Below, in pieces: positions 52,449-62,605 of a stretch of 64,000 nucleotides of DNA; the stretch's first letter is position 1; each line of letters begins with the position of its first letter. Both the position numbers and the translations under genes were made by a program. The stretch comes from Phytophthora quininea (Eukaryota > Oomycota > Peronosporomycetes > Peronosporales > Peronosporaceae), in NCBI GenBank assembly GCA_011947345.1, contig JAAVTG010000542.1, forward strand, positions 62,001 through 126,000, written 5' to 3'. The notes below the pieces were generated by a model, which was not told the DNA's origin, did not search any database, and saw only the letters and a program-made list of their open reading frames with translations.

Positions 52449-53273
52449 ATGTTCATTCCTGGTACGGCAGAACTGCATCACCCCGCGCCGACAAAGGAAA
52501 ACGCCCCAGCAGGCAAAGCTGGAGCAATTCTCACAGAGTTTTATTCCCAACGAGAATTCGACTGCAACAAACTCCCTTCGACCCCGTTCGTAAAGAGTGA
52601 CGTCTTCTGGAATGCAGTCGCTGAAGCCTCCAGGGCCAATGCCCGCGACAACCGTCGGCAGTACATGGCGCGTTGCCGCAAGAAACTTCTACACAAAGAG
52701 ATTGCCCAGAGAGAAACCATCGAGAAACTGCACGGCGAGATCAACAAGTTGGAACTCCGCCGCATTCGAATCGCGTCGTACATACCACTGACAACCTCTC
52801 TTTGGAGCGTTGTCGTCGAGTACTATCGCGTCTTTCGGAACGGATTCCAATCTCCAGCACAATCAAGCAGACCTCACGTGCAGCTGGAGTTCCTTCGAGC
52901 TGTCATGGCGCCGGACGTTGTCGACGGAACTGTGTGCGGCATTGAGGCGATGGTCGACGCCTGGAAGTTTGTGGAGTTGTGCTCGTCGAACATGGAGTAC
53001 CAAATACAACGACTGGAGAACGGCCCGCAGAGCTCACTCGTCGCCACCACAGTAGCCAAGCACGTGGTCACGGAAAACACGATCCGTTACGCGTTTCCGC
53101 ATTTGGCCTGCAACACCTCCAGTGAGCCTTCGCCACGCGCAGCGACCAGCGTCGTGACCATGTCGATCCACGATGACCGCGAGTGTCGACTTGGCTTTTT
53201 GTGCAAAACTCTGTCTCCAGGATGGTGCTGGCCGGAACTTCCCGCGCGCTGCAGCAACCTTGTCGGCCAATAG
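52449..53273 (+). CDS. bZIP-like transcription factor, copy d (altered C-terminus)
   Basis: The ATG at 52449 starts MFIPGTAELHHPAPTKENAP, 274 residues without internal stops. SDVFWNAVAEASRANARDNR runs into the basic segment RRQYMARCRKKLLHKEI, then a zipper-like helix (IEKLHGEINKLELRRIRI). The body is well kept: VVVEYYRVFRNGFQSP, LEFLRAVMAPDVVDGTVCGI, ENGPQSSLVATTVAKHVVTE, NTIRYAFPHL. After about residue 220 the family's SPLAAKLLG...GNLEDVARVF block is absent and unrelated sequence runs to the stop, pointing to a rearrangement near 53130. The residue at the usual conserved Asn of the basic region is Arg, as in copies a and c. Confidence 0.75.
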   Translation: MFIPGTAELHHPAPTKENAPAGKAGAILTEFYSQREFDCNKLPSTPFVKSDVFWNAVAEASRANARDNRRQYMARCRKKLLHKEIAQRETIEKLHGEINKLELRRIRIASYIPLTTSLWSVVVEYYRVFRNGFQSPAQSSRPHVQLEFLRAVMAPDVVDGTVCGIEAMVDAWKFVELCSSNMEYQIQRLENGPQSSLVATTVAKHVVTENTIRYAFPHLACNTSSEPSPRAATSVVTMSIHDDRECRLGFLCKTLSPGWCWPELPARCSNLVGQ

Positions 53274-55226
53274 CTTTCGCAATGGCCTTCCAACGACAAA
53301 AACGCGTTGGGCGCATGCATCTCGAGGCGTTGCGCCGCAGACGAGCATGGGCAGCTCCTCTTCAATCCTGACCGCACTTGCGATCGTAACGGGTCCCGCC
53401 GTGCAATCGAGGCGATGCCACGACTGAATCGAGCGTGGGCTTCGTATCCCGTGTGCTGAGAGATCATTCCTCAGCGTCATGCGGCGGCAATCGCTACCGA
53501 GGTCAACTGGCTCAAGACGGAACTAGCTTTTTATCGAGTACCGTCGAAATTCGCGGCTGAGCTCACTTCACTGCAACCTGTTGTAAGGCGAGGAAGCACA
53601 AGCCGTGGAGGCTCGACTTGATCAGCAGAAGGCGAGAGGGCAAGGCAAGAAGGCAAGGCGAGAAGGTATGGGCAACACTGCTGCCCGCAGCAGAGGATCT
53701 TCATTTGCTTACTACTCGTTCGTGCGCATGTGCCATTTATTGCTTTGGTCGTGGCAGGAGAGCGGCTGGTAAGTCTTTCGCGTTGCGGTCGAGGAACTTC
53801 AGCACCCATCCTTTCGAGCCGTTGAATTTGCCCCCACCACACCCGCTGCAGCGTCTTCTTCGTCCTGGAGTTCTTTTGCCCTGGAGCCGATCCGCCATTG
53901 CCGTGTTGATAGACGACCCGCTCGAGTCAAGCGCGCTGCACAGTGCCATGACAAAATCGGATCCCAATTTTGGGTGCCAAATGAGTACATTACAGAGAAC
54001 GTGCATTCTAGGTGCGATAAAAGGGCATTGTAGAGTGCACGCTCCGATCGAGCATAGCACCCACGAGCGCTTCGTGCGTGCTGTGCTCCGAGATGAACGC
54101 ACACGGCACCATGCGGTTGTGGTCGCAGACACCTCGCTCACGCTTCGCTTGGGCACATGCCATCGCGAGGGAATGCAGCCGGCGGCAGCGAATAACGAGC
54201 CCCATCAACTTCCGCGTGGACAAGCGCGCTTTAGAGTTTTAAGCGCTTAAAGTGGAAGTGCGAGTGATGGTCAGCAAGTTGAACTTTGGGCGTGGTCAAC
54301 GAAGGCCTGCGGTTGACGTCCAAAGCCCTCCGCGTCGCGCTTCATTTGGCTCGAGATGCAAGTGAGAAGCGATGCCGATCACCCTCTCCTTCTGGTGCAA
54401 AATGCTGGATCCAAAAGGCCAGCCGAGAAAGCACCAGCGCCAACCACTGCGCTCAAACCACTCCAAGCGCGCGGGCTGCAGAGAGATTCGCTAGCACTGG
54501 TATATAGCATCGGGGACTCCCACTGCAAGCGATATACACGGTGGATATACATGGTGCACGCATCGCCGACCAGATGCGCCAGACTCTCCATTTTCACGAG
54601 GGGAAGATTGGCGGGCCGTATGTATCGCTCTTCTTGGGCGTTCTTGGAATGTGAAGCACGTCACGACGGCACAGCAGGATGCAGCATTGAGCTCTGCTGC
54701 ACGGCGAGCTAGGCTCTTCGCGTAGAGCACTGGGGTAAGAGATTAACGTTTAATTTACTAGTAACGCGACTAGCTCACACACGTCTGCCAGCACCGCAAA
54801 AAAGCCCGCGCAGGTCACGAAGAAGAGGCCTGACGGACAGCTCGCTGTATGACGGGGTACTCGCCCGCAATCTTGCACTGGGAGGGCCGAAGGCAGCTTT
54901 GGTTCACGGAGAGCAAGATAGTTGAAACAGTGAAGGCGAATGTGTTGGAGGCCTCGGCTGTTTGAAAAGAAAAAAACGAATCTTCGCGCGCCTGTCCCAT
55001 GCACGTATGCACTTTTCCATACGAAAAAAATATTTGTGGCCGAACAAAAAAGATCCGCGGCTATTGCAACACTTCCTGTTGCCACGCTGGCCACGACGAG
55101 GAGCTCGTCTAATTTGACATCCTCGACGTACCGACAACGACACAAAAGCCGGATGCACTGAACGACATTCCAATAGTAAAATAGGAAACGACACTGAGTA
55201 AAACCAATGCAAAATATATGTACTGT
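53274..55226. other. Intergenic, unidentified ORFs
   Basis: Several ORFs of 70-210 residues overlap on both strands (for example 53618-54250 plus; 54156-53737 minus; 55145-54750 minus). None has a domain I recognise. A purine-rich degenerate AAGGCAAG/AAGGCGAG repeat lies at 53622-53665. The region may hold transposon debris flanking the pogo-like element. Confidence 0.3.
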
Positions 55227-56577
55227 TTATACGATCGCTTCCTCGATCTTAGGAATAGTCTTCGTGAAGCTACTTTTTATCACTTCTAAAGGAGAGAATC
55301 CCAAGCAGCAATTGTGGCTTTCACAGCCCGCAGCCGTTTCTCCTTCGCTGCCAGTCCAAACTGACAAATAAAATTGCCGCGAATTCGAGCCTTTAAAGGT
55401 CCCGTTACCCCCACGTCCAACAGCTGACACACCGACGTGCTCTTCAGGGGTAATGGAACCACCGTCGCACACGCCTCTTCCGGCACGATTCGCACGCCTT
55501 CGTCCGACACGTGGCTGTCAGAATTATCGACCAGCACCAACGCAGGGTTGTAGATCTCAAATTTCAAGAGATTCTTGACTTAGAAACTCCAGCCAACCGA
55601 GTCCATCCAGCCATGCTCCTGGACCGTGTAAAAGTGCCCAGGCGGAAGATCTTTAAGCTCATTCGAGTCAATTGTTCCGCCCAACTTTCCTCGTAATATG
55701 AAAAGTATTGGCAACTTTTTCCTAGTAAAAAAAAGATTTCAGTAACAATATTAAAGAAAATAATATCAAATAATAACGTACCGTCGCTTTGGATAGTCAG
55801 TACTGCGGTCATTCGGCCAGAGTGCTTTGAGTAGTCCAGGACCTTCGCGGAGCCGTTGCGTCCTTTAACGGCCCAGATGCGTGCAGGCGGCATGTCAAAA
55901 TTGATTGCCGTCTCATCAACATTATAGATTTCTGCATCTGAATAGCTAGAGTAGGTCAACCAAACGTCAAAAGCAAACCTAGCCTGAAGTTGAAGCAGCT
56001 CTTCTGTTGGCAGCTTTGTTTCTTGAGGCTTTTGAGTCGAAAAACCATACCTAAATTAATACACGACAAGTCAAATGTTAGCCAAAATAGCAAAAATAAC
56101 TGAAATGCGTTACTACCGAGCCGCCGTTCGTTGGCATAAGCGCTCCAAAGCTCTACGGCCGCTCTCTTCCGACTTTTTGCAGCGCAAGTAGCCTATCAGC
56201 CACTCCGTGAAATGGATCTGCATGAAGCCTATCATGCGAGACGTCGTTAACCACTGTAGATAGTAATAACAGCAAGTTAGTAAAATCTTAATATAAAACA
56301 TAAAACAATACTTACATCCTCTTCGCGGCGAGTGTCCTTCATAAAGGTCACCAAGGCAGGGGTATACGGGAAAAGTTCCCTTCGCCCCTGCCCTTTGACG
56401 GTCTTTGAAAGCTTGTTTCCCGAAATGCACGCAGCTTTGCCCGCTGCTGCCACCAACCGTCGACGGTGCAGTGGGAAACTGCAGCTCGCGCGCAACTTAT
56501 CCGACGCCTACAAGCTCGATGCGCTGGAGCGCCTCAAGCTTAACCTTGATTGTATAGCCCTTCTGTTTGTTTCTCAT
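55227..56577 (-). pseudogene. Pogo/Tigger-like DDE transposase gene with introns
   Basis: The ATG at 56577 reads MRNKQKGYTIKVKLEALQRI, then after a frame change KTVKGQGRRELFPYTPALVT, FMKDTRREED. An intron (GTAAGT...CTACAG, about 56315-56255) leads to WLTTSRMIGFMQIHFTEWLI and RALERLCQRTAAR. The DDE core shows EIYNVDETAINFDMPPARIW (first Asp), a second intron, then HGWMDSVGWSF, a TAA at 55582-55580, and NPALVLVDNSDSHVS (second acid). Near the end a one-base shift separates KATIAAWDSL from EVIKSSFTKTIPKIEEAIV. Such transposases cut and paste at TA sites. The stop and shifts make this copy inactive. Terminal repeats were not found. Confidence 0.75.
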
Positions 56578-57431
56578 CAAATTGGTGACTGAACTGCATT
56601 TGCGCTCGTGCCTGGTGACGTGTAAGAATGCCCTGCTTCCAACCATTTTTTATGTTGTTTTAATTGGTATTTTATTTTATATCTCATAGATGAGCTGATT
56701 GGATAAAAACATTAACACTGCCGACAAAGTCGAGCCGATCTCCGTATTTTTGTTCCTCGGCTTTTTGTGTCGTTGTCGGTAGCCCTCAGCCTCTCCTCGG
56801 CCTTCTTCTTGGAGTACCCTCGGCCTCGGGCGAGGCGGCACCTCCTGCACGTTGCGAGCGGACACGCGCTTTGATTTGTCGCTTGATTTGCTAGACACCG
56901 TCTGAATAGCATAGGATAGGGTCTGTAGAGTAACAGTTGGAAATTTGCTGTTGCTTGCGTGAGTAGGAGTAGGATCACCTCAAGTCGAACCACGTGCCGT
57001 CAGGGCAAGCCGATCGAAAAGCCAGCAGAAACGTGTTGATTGTGGGGCACTCAGAGATTACCGTTTGCAATCCGTCTCAACTAGCATCGAGATCAGATGG
57101 AGCCGATACCCACACTGCTTCAGATGTGTGTGTGGGGGAGATTGGCAGAAGATGGTGGTCAAGTACTTAGTCCTGTCAATATCAAAACTACGATTGGGAC
57201 GATGAGCTCTCGAACTCATCGCTAAAGAGGTGACCAGAGGGTCGATGCACGTAGCGGTGTGCATATTGCCCCGGCAGTGCAAAGATGACAGCAGAATAGT
57301 CCCCAGATAACTGGTCCTTACTTTTGCGGAAAAATAGCAAGCGTCAAAATGAATCATACATCATGGCTACATTGGTGTACACCACTGCAATTTGGTGGCC
57401 ATCAATATTGGCAGTTTTTGGGGCCTGCACC
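56578..57431. other. Intergenic with Myb/SANT-like fragment and upstream element
   Basis: A minus-strand fragment near 56900-56720 reads CRRCRLARGRGYSKKKAEER, recalling the start of an oomycete SANT-like DNA-binding family; it ends soon after. The rest is the upstream region of the gene at 57432. No other gene is supported. Confidence 0.35.
56966..57014 (+). repeat. Dispersed upstream element, copy 2
   Basis: TAGGATCACCTCAAGTCGAA followed by CCACGTGCCGTCAGGGCAAG is the counterpart of 52130-52176. This copy carries a CACGTG box formed by a short insertion relative to copy 1. It lies about 420 bases before the ATG at 57432. Confidence 0.6.
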
Positions 57432-58405
57432 ATGAGCAACGCCCCATACCATTCGGACGGCGGCAGCTCCACGGAGAGCGAGGATGACGATCTCTACGAC
57501 TTTAGTACGTTGAAGCAGGAGCCTCAGCAGCAAGTGGCAGCAACAGAAGCAACAGCAATGCCAGTCCCAACGTCCTCCTCCGATGTGTCAATCAAATCGG
57601 AAGCGGAGACCGTGGCCGTCAAACTCGAAGCCACAGCACAGCCAGCAGCAGACTCGACATCTACGACGCCCCCGCTGCTCTGCCTGTGGGTACCCTCTTT
57701 GGTGGTTCCACAAGCACAGGAGCTCAAAGCCAAAACCAAACTGGATTGTAAGTGCTGTCTGCTGGTGCTGCCGAGCGGCAGCTTCTCCAAGACCCAAAGG
57801 GTCGAGAGCAGAGTCGAAAGTGCAAGGCGTGCACAGGCAACGTCGTCGGTGCTTCCGCCCCGTTGGTGACGCCCACTAGAGCCAAACCCAGCGGCCTCAA
57901 ACCCATTCCAGCCAAGGAGAAGCGTAGGAACGAGGCGAGCGCCGTGTTCGAGAACCAAGTGGCGCGACTCAAAATGGCCAGAGGCGCGTTGCAGCGCAAG
58001 CGAGACGAAGCCAGCAAGCTCAAGATGACCCAGAGGCGGCAAGAGTACGAAGAGCAGCTCGACAAGGAGGAGAAGGAGCTGGAGCGAAAGGAGGTGCTAC
58101 TTAAGAGACGAAATGGAGGTGTGTTCAAGGAGCTGATGCAGAACCTGGTCATCAAGAAGCCGCTGCTCCACGAGAAGAAGCGCAAGAAAGCGCCCAAGCG
58201 GGCTGCTGCTAATAAACCCAGCAAGAAGCAGAAAGGACCTGCTGTGGACTCGTCAGTGTACGTCCAATCAGCCTCAGCCACTAGCGATGAAGTTCCTGCA
58301 CGCAGAATTCCTACTCGTGCCAGCACCAGAGCACAAGCTGCCAAGGTGAAGACAGAGATGAAGAGCGAGCCTGTGAAGGTAGAACAAATTAAGGTGGAGC
58401 TTTAA
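57432..58405 (+). CDS. Lys-rich coiled-coil protein with seven SUMO-acceptor-like motifs
   Basis: The ATG at 57432 (context CACCATGAGC) starts MSNAPYHSDGGSSTESEDDD. Residues about 30-75 hold LKQE, IKSE and VKLE. A frame change occurs between about 57750 and 57790, then RKCKACTGNVVGASAP (C-x2-C, perhaps pairing with CKCC just before), a long charged coiled coil (VARLKMARGALQRKRDEASK; EEQLDKEEKELERKEVLLKR), a Lys-rich nuclear-localisation-like stretch (KKRKKAPKRAAANKPSKKQK) and a tail with VKTE, MKSE, VKVE and IKVE. The psi-K-x-E pattern is the known SUMO-conjugation consensus. Likely nuclear, about 325 residues; family unknown. The frame change may be a small unrecognised intron or a base error. 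Confidence 0.6.
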
Positions 58406-58479
58406 AGAACAAGAGCAAGCGGGTTGTTCATTGCATCAAAGCCCGATGCGCTTTGCGATTCCAGGTCATTCCGCAGATC

Positions 58480-59548
58480 TTATATCGGATAGTAGTCGTT
58501 CGTGGTTGGTCTGTACGTGTGCCACTGGTAGTCCATCCAGAACTCCTCCAGGCCTCCACAACAATTCTGCTTGTCGAACTCGCTCAGTTTGACGAACTCC
58601 ATGACATGGCGGAAAATCGGGTCCGGAAGATGAACCAGACAGAGAGCTGGAGCTGCGTCCGAATGGTGACGAACGAGAAGGAAATACTTGAATTTGCTCC
58701 ATCTCCAGTCGGCCAGGAATTTCTCTGCAATACTCAAAATCGCTGGAGGAATCTTTTCACAACCCTCATTCAACATCTCGTGAGTGGCGTACCACGCTGC
58801 CTTGCAAACTCGTCGGTGATTGAGCTCGTCCAACATTTGAACTACTCTCGCCATCCTGTGTTTCACCGCCGACTCGGTGCACGTGTACACCGTGTACTTC
58901 AGAACAGGACCGCAATATCCTTTGTAGTTCTTTACACGAGTATCATCGAAGCCCAAGCGGATTCTCGGGTGACGAGCGACCGCCAGCGCGTGAACCTCAT
59001 CGCCCGACTCGATAGCAGTCTCCAGCACATGGAATGGATGATTCTGCAGCGCACATTCTTCAACGTTAATTTCATCCAGCAGACGCAAAGCCAGCCGCGT
59101 GTGATTGTTGGCACACGCCAAAGCCAACGACCTGAGAGTTTCGTCGTTGCAGTGAGACCACTTGAGAATTCCCTTGCCCAAGGAATCGTTCCACTTCATC
59201 AGGCGCTCGATCACCTCCCACTCGACACCATTCGCGCAAGCAAATAGCAAAACATTTTGTTTTGCGTCGATCGCGAGATCCCAACACGGCTCCACTGCGC
59301 ATCAGCATGTCGATTATCTCGACAGCTTTACTTGCGTCTGAATACGCGGCAGCAACAAGAAGAGCAATCTCTCGATAGCGATTTCGAACGTGGGCCAACA
59401 AAGGCTTGTTTTCGAGCATTGACTGCAGTCTGGCAAAGTCTGCACCGCTCACACTCTCAAGAAACTCATTTCGCAACGGTGGGGCGAGAGAACGGACTAA
59501 CTGCTCGCGCTGTCGGTTTGCTTGTTGGCGAAGCACGGCCCGGAGCAT
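58480..59548 (-). CDS. Ankyrin-like protein with one frameshift
   Basis: The ATG at 59548 starts MLRAVLRQQANRQREQLVRS, then VSGADFARLQSMLENKPLLA and IALLVAAAYSDASKAVEIID, which read as ankyrin-type helices. At about 59290 one extra base shifts the frame; the continuation is WDLAIDAKQNVLLFACANGV and LRSLALACANNHTRLALRLL. The C-terminal region (YCGPVLKYTVYTCTESAVKH; PDPIFRHVMEFVKLSEFDKQ) is non-repetitive. Joined length is about 355 residues. It differs from the WLHxNRxEGCT class elsewhere in the window. Confidence 0.6.
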
Positions 59549-60061
59549 GCTTCAGCTCTTGTGTGTCCTTGAATAAGGCTCGAGACCGTTGATCGGGTCG
59601 AAACTTGGGACCATGCGTTACTTGACAAAGGATTCGCTCAGGAAAGGAACCAGAAATTCAGGCGATATCCATGTCATCATCATCATCCATGTCTGCAACT
59701 ACAATGTAAACAGGGGTTTGAAACTGCGCCACGGGATGCATTTGAACGAGCTTCATCAACGCTCGAAATGATGAGCCTCTACTAGCCCCACTTTGCCACA
59801 AAAATCGAGCTGCTGCTCTTCTTCATGCTGCAGTGCACCCCAACACAGGCAAAGTTGTCAAGACGCTGGCGTTGTTCTCATCTGGTATCGACCTTGAAAC
59901 CCTGCCGAATGATTTTTTGGTCGAAGGAGAGCAACTACGGGGACCACGTGTCTCGATACCATCACGGCCAGAAACGTCCAGGTGTAGCCGAGCAGAAGTT
60001 CTCCAAACTGGTTGTCAAATAAGTGGATATCATTTCGTTGTACATTTCATAGTGTTTCAAT
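59549..60061. other. Intergenic, possible gene relic
   Basis: A plus-strand reading around 59825-60022 (NYGDHVSRYHHGQKRPGVAE; QKFSKLVVK) and an overlapping frame (LALFSSGIDLETLPNDFLVE) look protein-like, but no family is recognised. Possibly a transposase remnant. Confidence 0.25.
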
Positions 60062-62605
60062 CTAATCTGCGTTGCCTTCATAGCTTTGCTGCATTCTCCA
60101 CAATTGGGACTCCATTATCATTTCCTGCTGTTGCTCGAGGTGCTCCAGTAGCCTGGTTGTAGCAGCTGTGAGTTGCTGCATTTGAGCCTGGTGGCCACGT
60201 ATGAGCATGAGACCGTAGAGCAGCAAACCAAGCAACAGCCATTGGACTAGTGAGCCTGGCAATTCGGGGATGGTCATCGCAATCTTGGAGCTGACGGGCT
60301 TCATTGTTGCGGGAGCATCCACGTGAGCCGCAGAGCTAGTGGGAGTTGTTGCTCGAGCTGCTGAGGCCGCGCGCTTACGAATTGAAGGCGAACTACTAGC
60401 GACGGACTCAAGATCACTGAAGCTTCCACGACCCGACAGAGCTTTGATCGTAGGAGACAGCGGGACGACACGGTTGCGTTGGGACTCTAAGAACTCTATG
60501 GCCTGCTTGGCCCAGGCTTCTAGCGCCTCTTTCGACTCGGATCGAGTGGAAGAATTGATCTGAGACTTGAACCACGTCGCCTTGAGGAAGTTGACGACCA
60601 GTCCAACCTGCACATGGCAGTAGTTGTTGCCGTCTCGAGTGAACACGTAGCGAGACTCCACCTCGAAGTAGTCGCTGAACGGGATTTTGGTCATGCGGTT
60701 CAGCTCGGAGACGACGAAGCGGTCCCATTTGTCTCCGCCCTGCGAACTTTTATCCAGACGGAACCGCTGGGTTCGAGTGCAATGAGCGTATGGTGGCAGT
60801 CCAGGGAACGAAATCTTGGGCGGATGTTGCATACGCACTCTGCGGAACAACGTGTACCCGTCCTCTTTGGAGATCTCAAAGCCCTTATGGACCTCTGCAG
60901 CGTCATCTTTGTCGATGGCTTTCCAGGCCTCGATCTCGATGCCGATATCGCGTGCCTTCTCCATGTTTGCGTGCAGGAACTCCTGGCCCGGACCATCGTT
61001 CCACAGCAGATCGAACACTCGCTTGACATCCGCCCGCATATCGCAGTCCAACAAGACCGTCATCTTCTCAAGCATCGGGTCAGGCGGCAGTGGCTCAAAT
61101 GGTTCCTCGTCGCTCGTCGTTGACTTGCCATCGTCAGTTGCTTCGCCTACGCCTGCCTCCTCTACAATATCACTGAGAAGAACTTCTGCGTTGGCGTCCT
61201 CGTCCTCCTCGACATCGATATACCCGACGGTCGACGTGCCAGACGAATTTGAAGCGAGATTCGACAAGGGACTTTTGCTAATAGGAGGAGTACTTGAGGC
61301 TCCGTCGGTGCTAGTTGGGGCCACATGCTCAGCGATCAACTTGTACGTGCGTCGACGGTCCAGCGCTTGCTTCCGGAGCTCCTTGGAGCTTGGGGATTTC
61401 CCAGGACCTGCTCCCTGCAGTTTGCTGGCCTCCTGGTACGCCCGAATCAATTGGTCTAGTCGTAGGAAGGCCGTATCGCGCAGTCCATTGAACTCGGCCA
61501 GAAAGAACGTCTCTTTGCGCTTCGTCTTGACCTGCAGGCCGTTGATGTAGTAGAACTGCGGCTTAAGCAGCGAGATGATCTGTGAGTACGCCAGTTTGAC
61601 CTTCTTCGAGTCGGCGTAGCTTTGGAAGCAAAGTCTCTTGCGGGTCAGCACCAAGTGGCCGTAGTACGGCGTGATCTCGAAGAAGAGCGCGCAGTTGAAG
61701 ATCGACACTGGCACTTCGTCCTCGGGCAGTTGGAAGTCCCTTACAATTTCCTCCGTTGGGGGCGGCTTGAGTCCGCTCCACGTCACAGACGAGCTCTTGA
61801 CCTGCTTCTGGAAGTTCTTGATGCGGTGGTAGCAGCCGTCGCACACGCGCAGCTCTCCTCTGGATAAATAGGTCTGGTACGGCACCACGATATTCTGCTG
61901 GGTGCAGTCGGCGCAGAAGGAGCCTCCGCAGTTTCTGCAGTGGTGTCTGCCTTTGCCCGTAAGCAGCGACCCGACGTCCTCTCGACAGGACTCGCACGCG
62001 TACATGTTGGCGAACGGTGGTGGAGGCAGGTTGGTGTTCATAACGACGACGTTCATGGCCTCCAAGTCCTCCTCAGCCATGCTACCACTCGATTTTTTAG
62101 GCGTCGACGGGGACGACACGCCACCTCGAAACAGCAACTTGTCGATCAGATTGGGTCCGTTCTCGTCGCTCTTGTGGTCCAGCTCTCCGACAGTCGACGG
62201 AGACCGAGAGCTCTGCGGCGACAAGATGGCTTTCAACGCCAGGCTGTCGCTGGGCAAAAAGATCTTGAGGTTGGTGTCTCCTTTCAGCGGGTTGCTCAGC
62301 TTGGCGCTGCTCACGGAGCGTCGTGCCAACGACGCCGCCGAGGACGCCGAGTCGGCTCCAGAACTGGTCGACAGCGACGAGCACGACGCCGCTCGCGAGA
62401 CTTCTTCGAGGTGGCTCTGGGTGCGCTCCAACTGCTGCAAGTGGCTCGACACGTGGTCCTCCTGCTGCGTGCTGTCCTTGGCGTCCTCCTCCTCGTCCCT
62501 GGACGTGTCGGTGGCGTCCAGTTCGTCGTCCTCGATCAGCGGTGGCGTCTCTAGCGTGGTCGTCGTCGGTTCCTGCTGCTCCGGTGTCGCCATGTCTGTC
62601 TCCAT
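60062..62605 (-). CDS. FYVE-GRAM-VASt membrane-anchored lipid-transfer protein
   Basis: An intact single-exon ORF. ATGs at 62605 and 62593 are both plausible (847 or 843 residues); the open frame extends upstream without an ATG. Numbering from 62605: acidic, Ser-rich head to about 200; FYVE-type finger about 202-260 (CESC, GRHHCRNCG, CADC, LRVCDGC); GRAM domain about 296-393 (LPEDEVPVSIFNCALFFEIT; YYGHLVLTRKRLCFQSY); VASt/StAR-like domain about 506-708 (MTVLLDCDMRADVKRVFDLL; YFEVESRYVFTRDGNNYCHV); membrane helix about 785-803 (LVQWLLLGLLLYGLMLI); short coiled coil. GRAM-VASt proteins of the Lam/Aster group move sterols at membrane contact sites; the FYVE finger would add phosphoinositide targeting. 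Confidence 0.9.
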   Translation of the reverse strand: METDMATPEQQEPTTTTLETPPLIEDDELDATDTSRDEEEDAKDSTQQEDHVSSHLQQLERTQSHLEEVSRAASCSSLSTSSGADSASSAASLARRSVSSAKLSNPLKGDTNLKIFLPSDSLALKAILSPQSSRSPSTVGELDHKSDENGPNLIDKLLFRGGVSSPSTPKKSSGSMAEEDLEAMNVVVMNTNLPPPPFANMYACESCREDVGSLLTGKGRHHCRNCGGSFCADCTQQNIVVPYQTYLSRGELRVCDGCYHRIKNFQKQVKSSSVTWSGLKPPPTEEIVRDFQLPEDEVPVSIFNCALFFEITPYYGHLVLTRKRLCFQSYADSKKVKLAYSQIISLLKPQFYYINGLQVKTKRKETFFLAEFNGLRDTAFLRLDQLIRAYQEASKLQGAGPGKSPSSKELRKQALDRRRTYKLIAEHVAPTSTDGASSTPPISKSPLSNLASNSSGTSTVGYIDVEEDEDANAEVLLSDIVEEAGVGEATDDGKSTTSDEEPFEPLPPDPMLEKMTVLLDCDMRADVKRVFDLLWNDGPGQEFLHANMEKARDIGIEIEAWKAIDKDDAAEVHKGFEISKEDGYTLFRRVRMQHPPKISFPGLPPYAHCTRTQRFRLDKSSQGGDKWDRFVVSELNRMTKIPFSDYFEVESRYVFTRDGNNYCHVQVGLVVNFLKATWFKSQINSSTRSESKEALEAWAKQAIEFLESQRNRVVPLSPTIKALSGRGSFSDLESVASSSPSIRKRAASAARATTPTSSAAHVDAPATMKPVSSKIAMTIPELPGSLVQWLLLGLLLYGLMLIRGHQAQMQQLTAATTRLLEHLEQQQEMIMESQLWRMQQSYEGNAD

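Noticed and set aside
53034..53480. Minus-strand ORF overlapping the end of bZIP-like copy d
   Set aside because: It has protein-like stretches but overlaps conserved bZIP sequence over part of its length and matches no family; left as unassigned.
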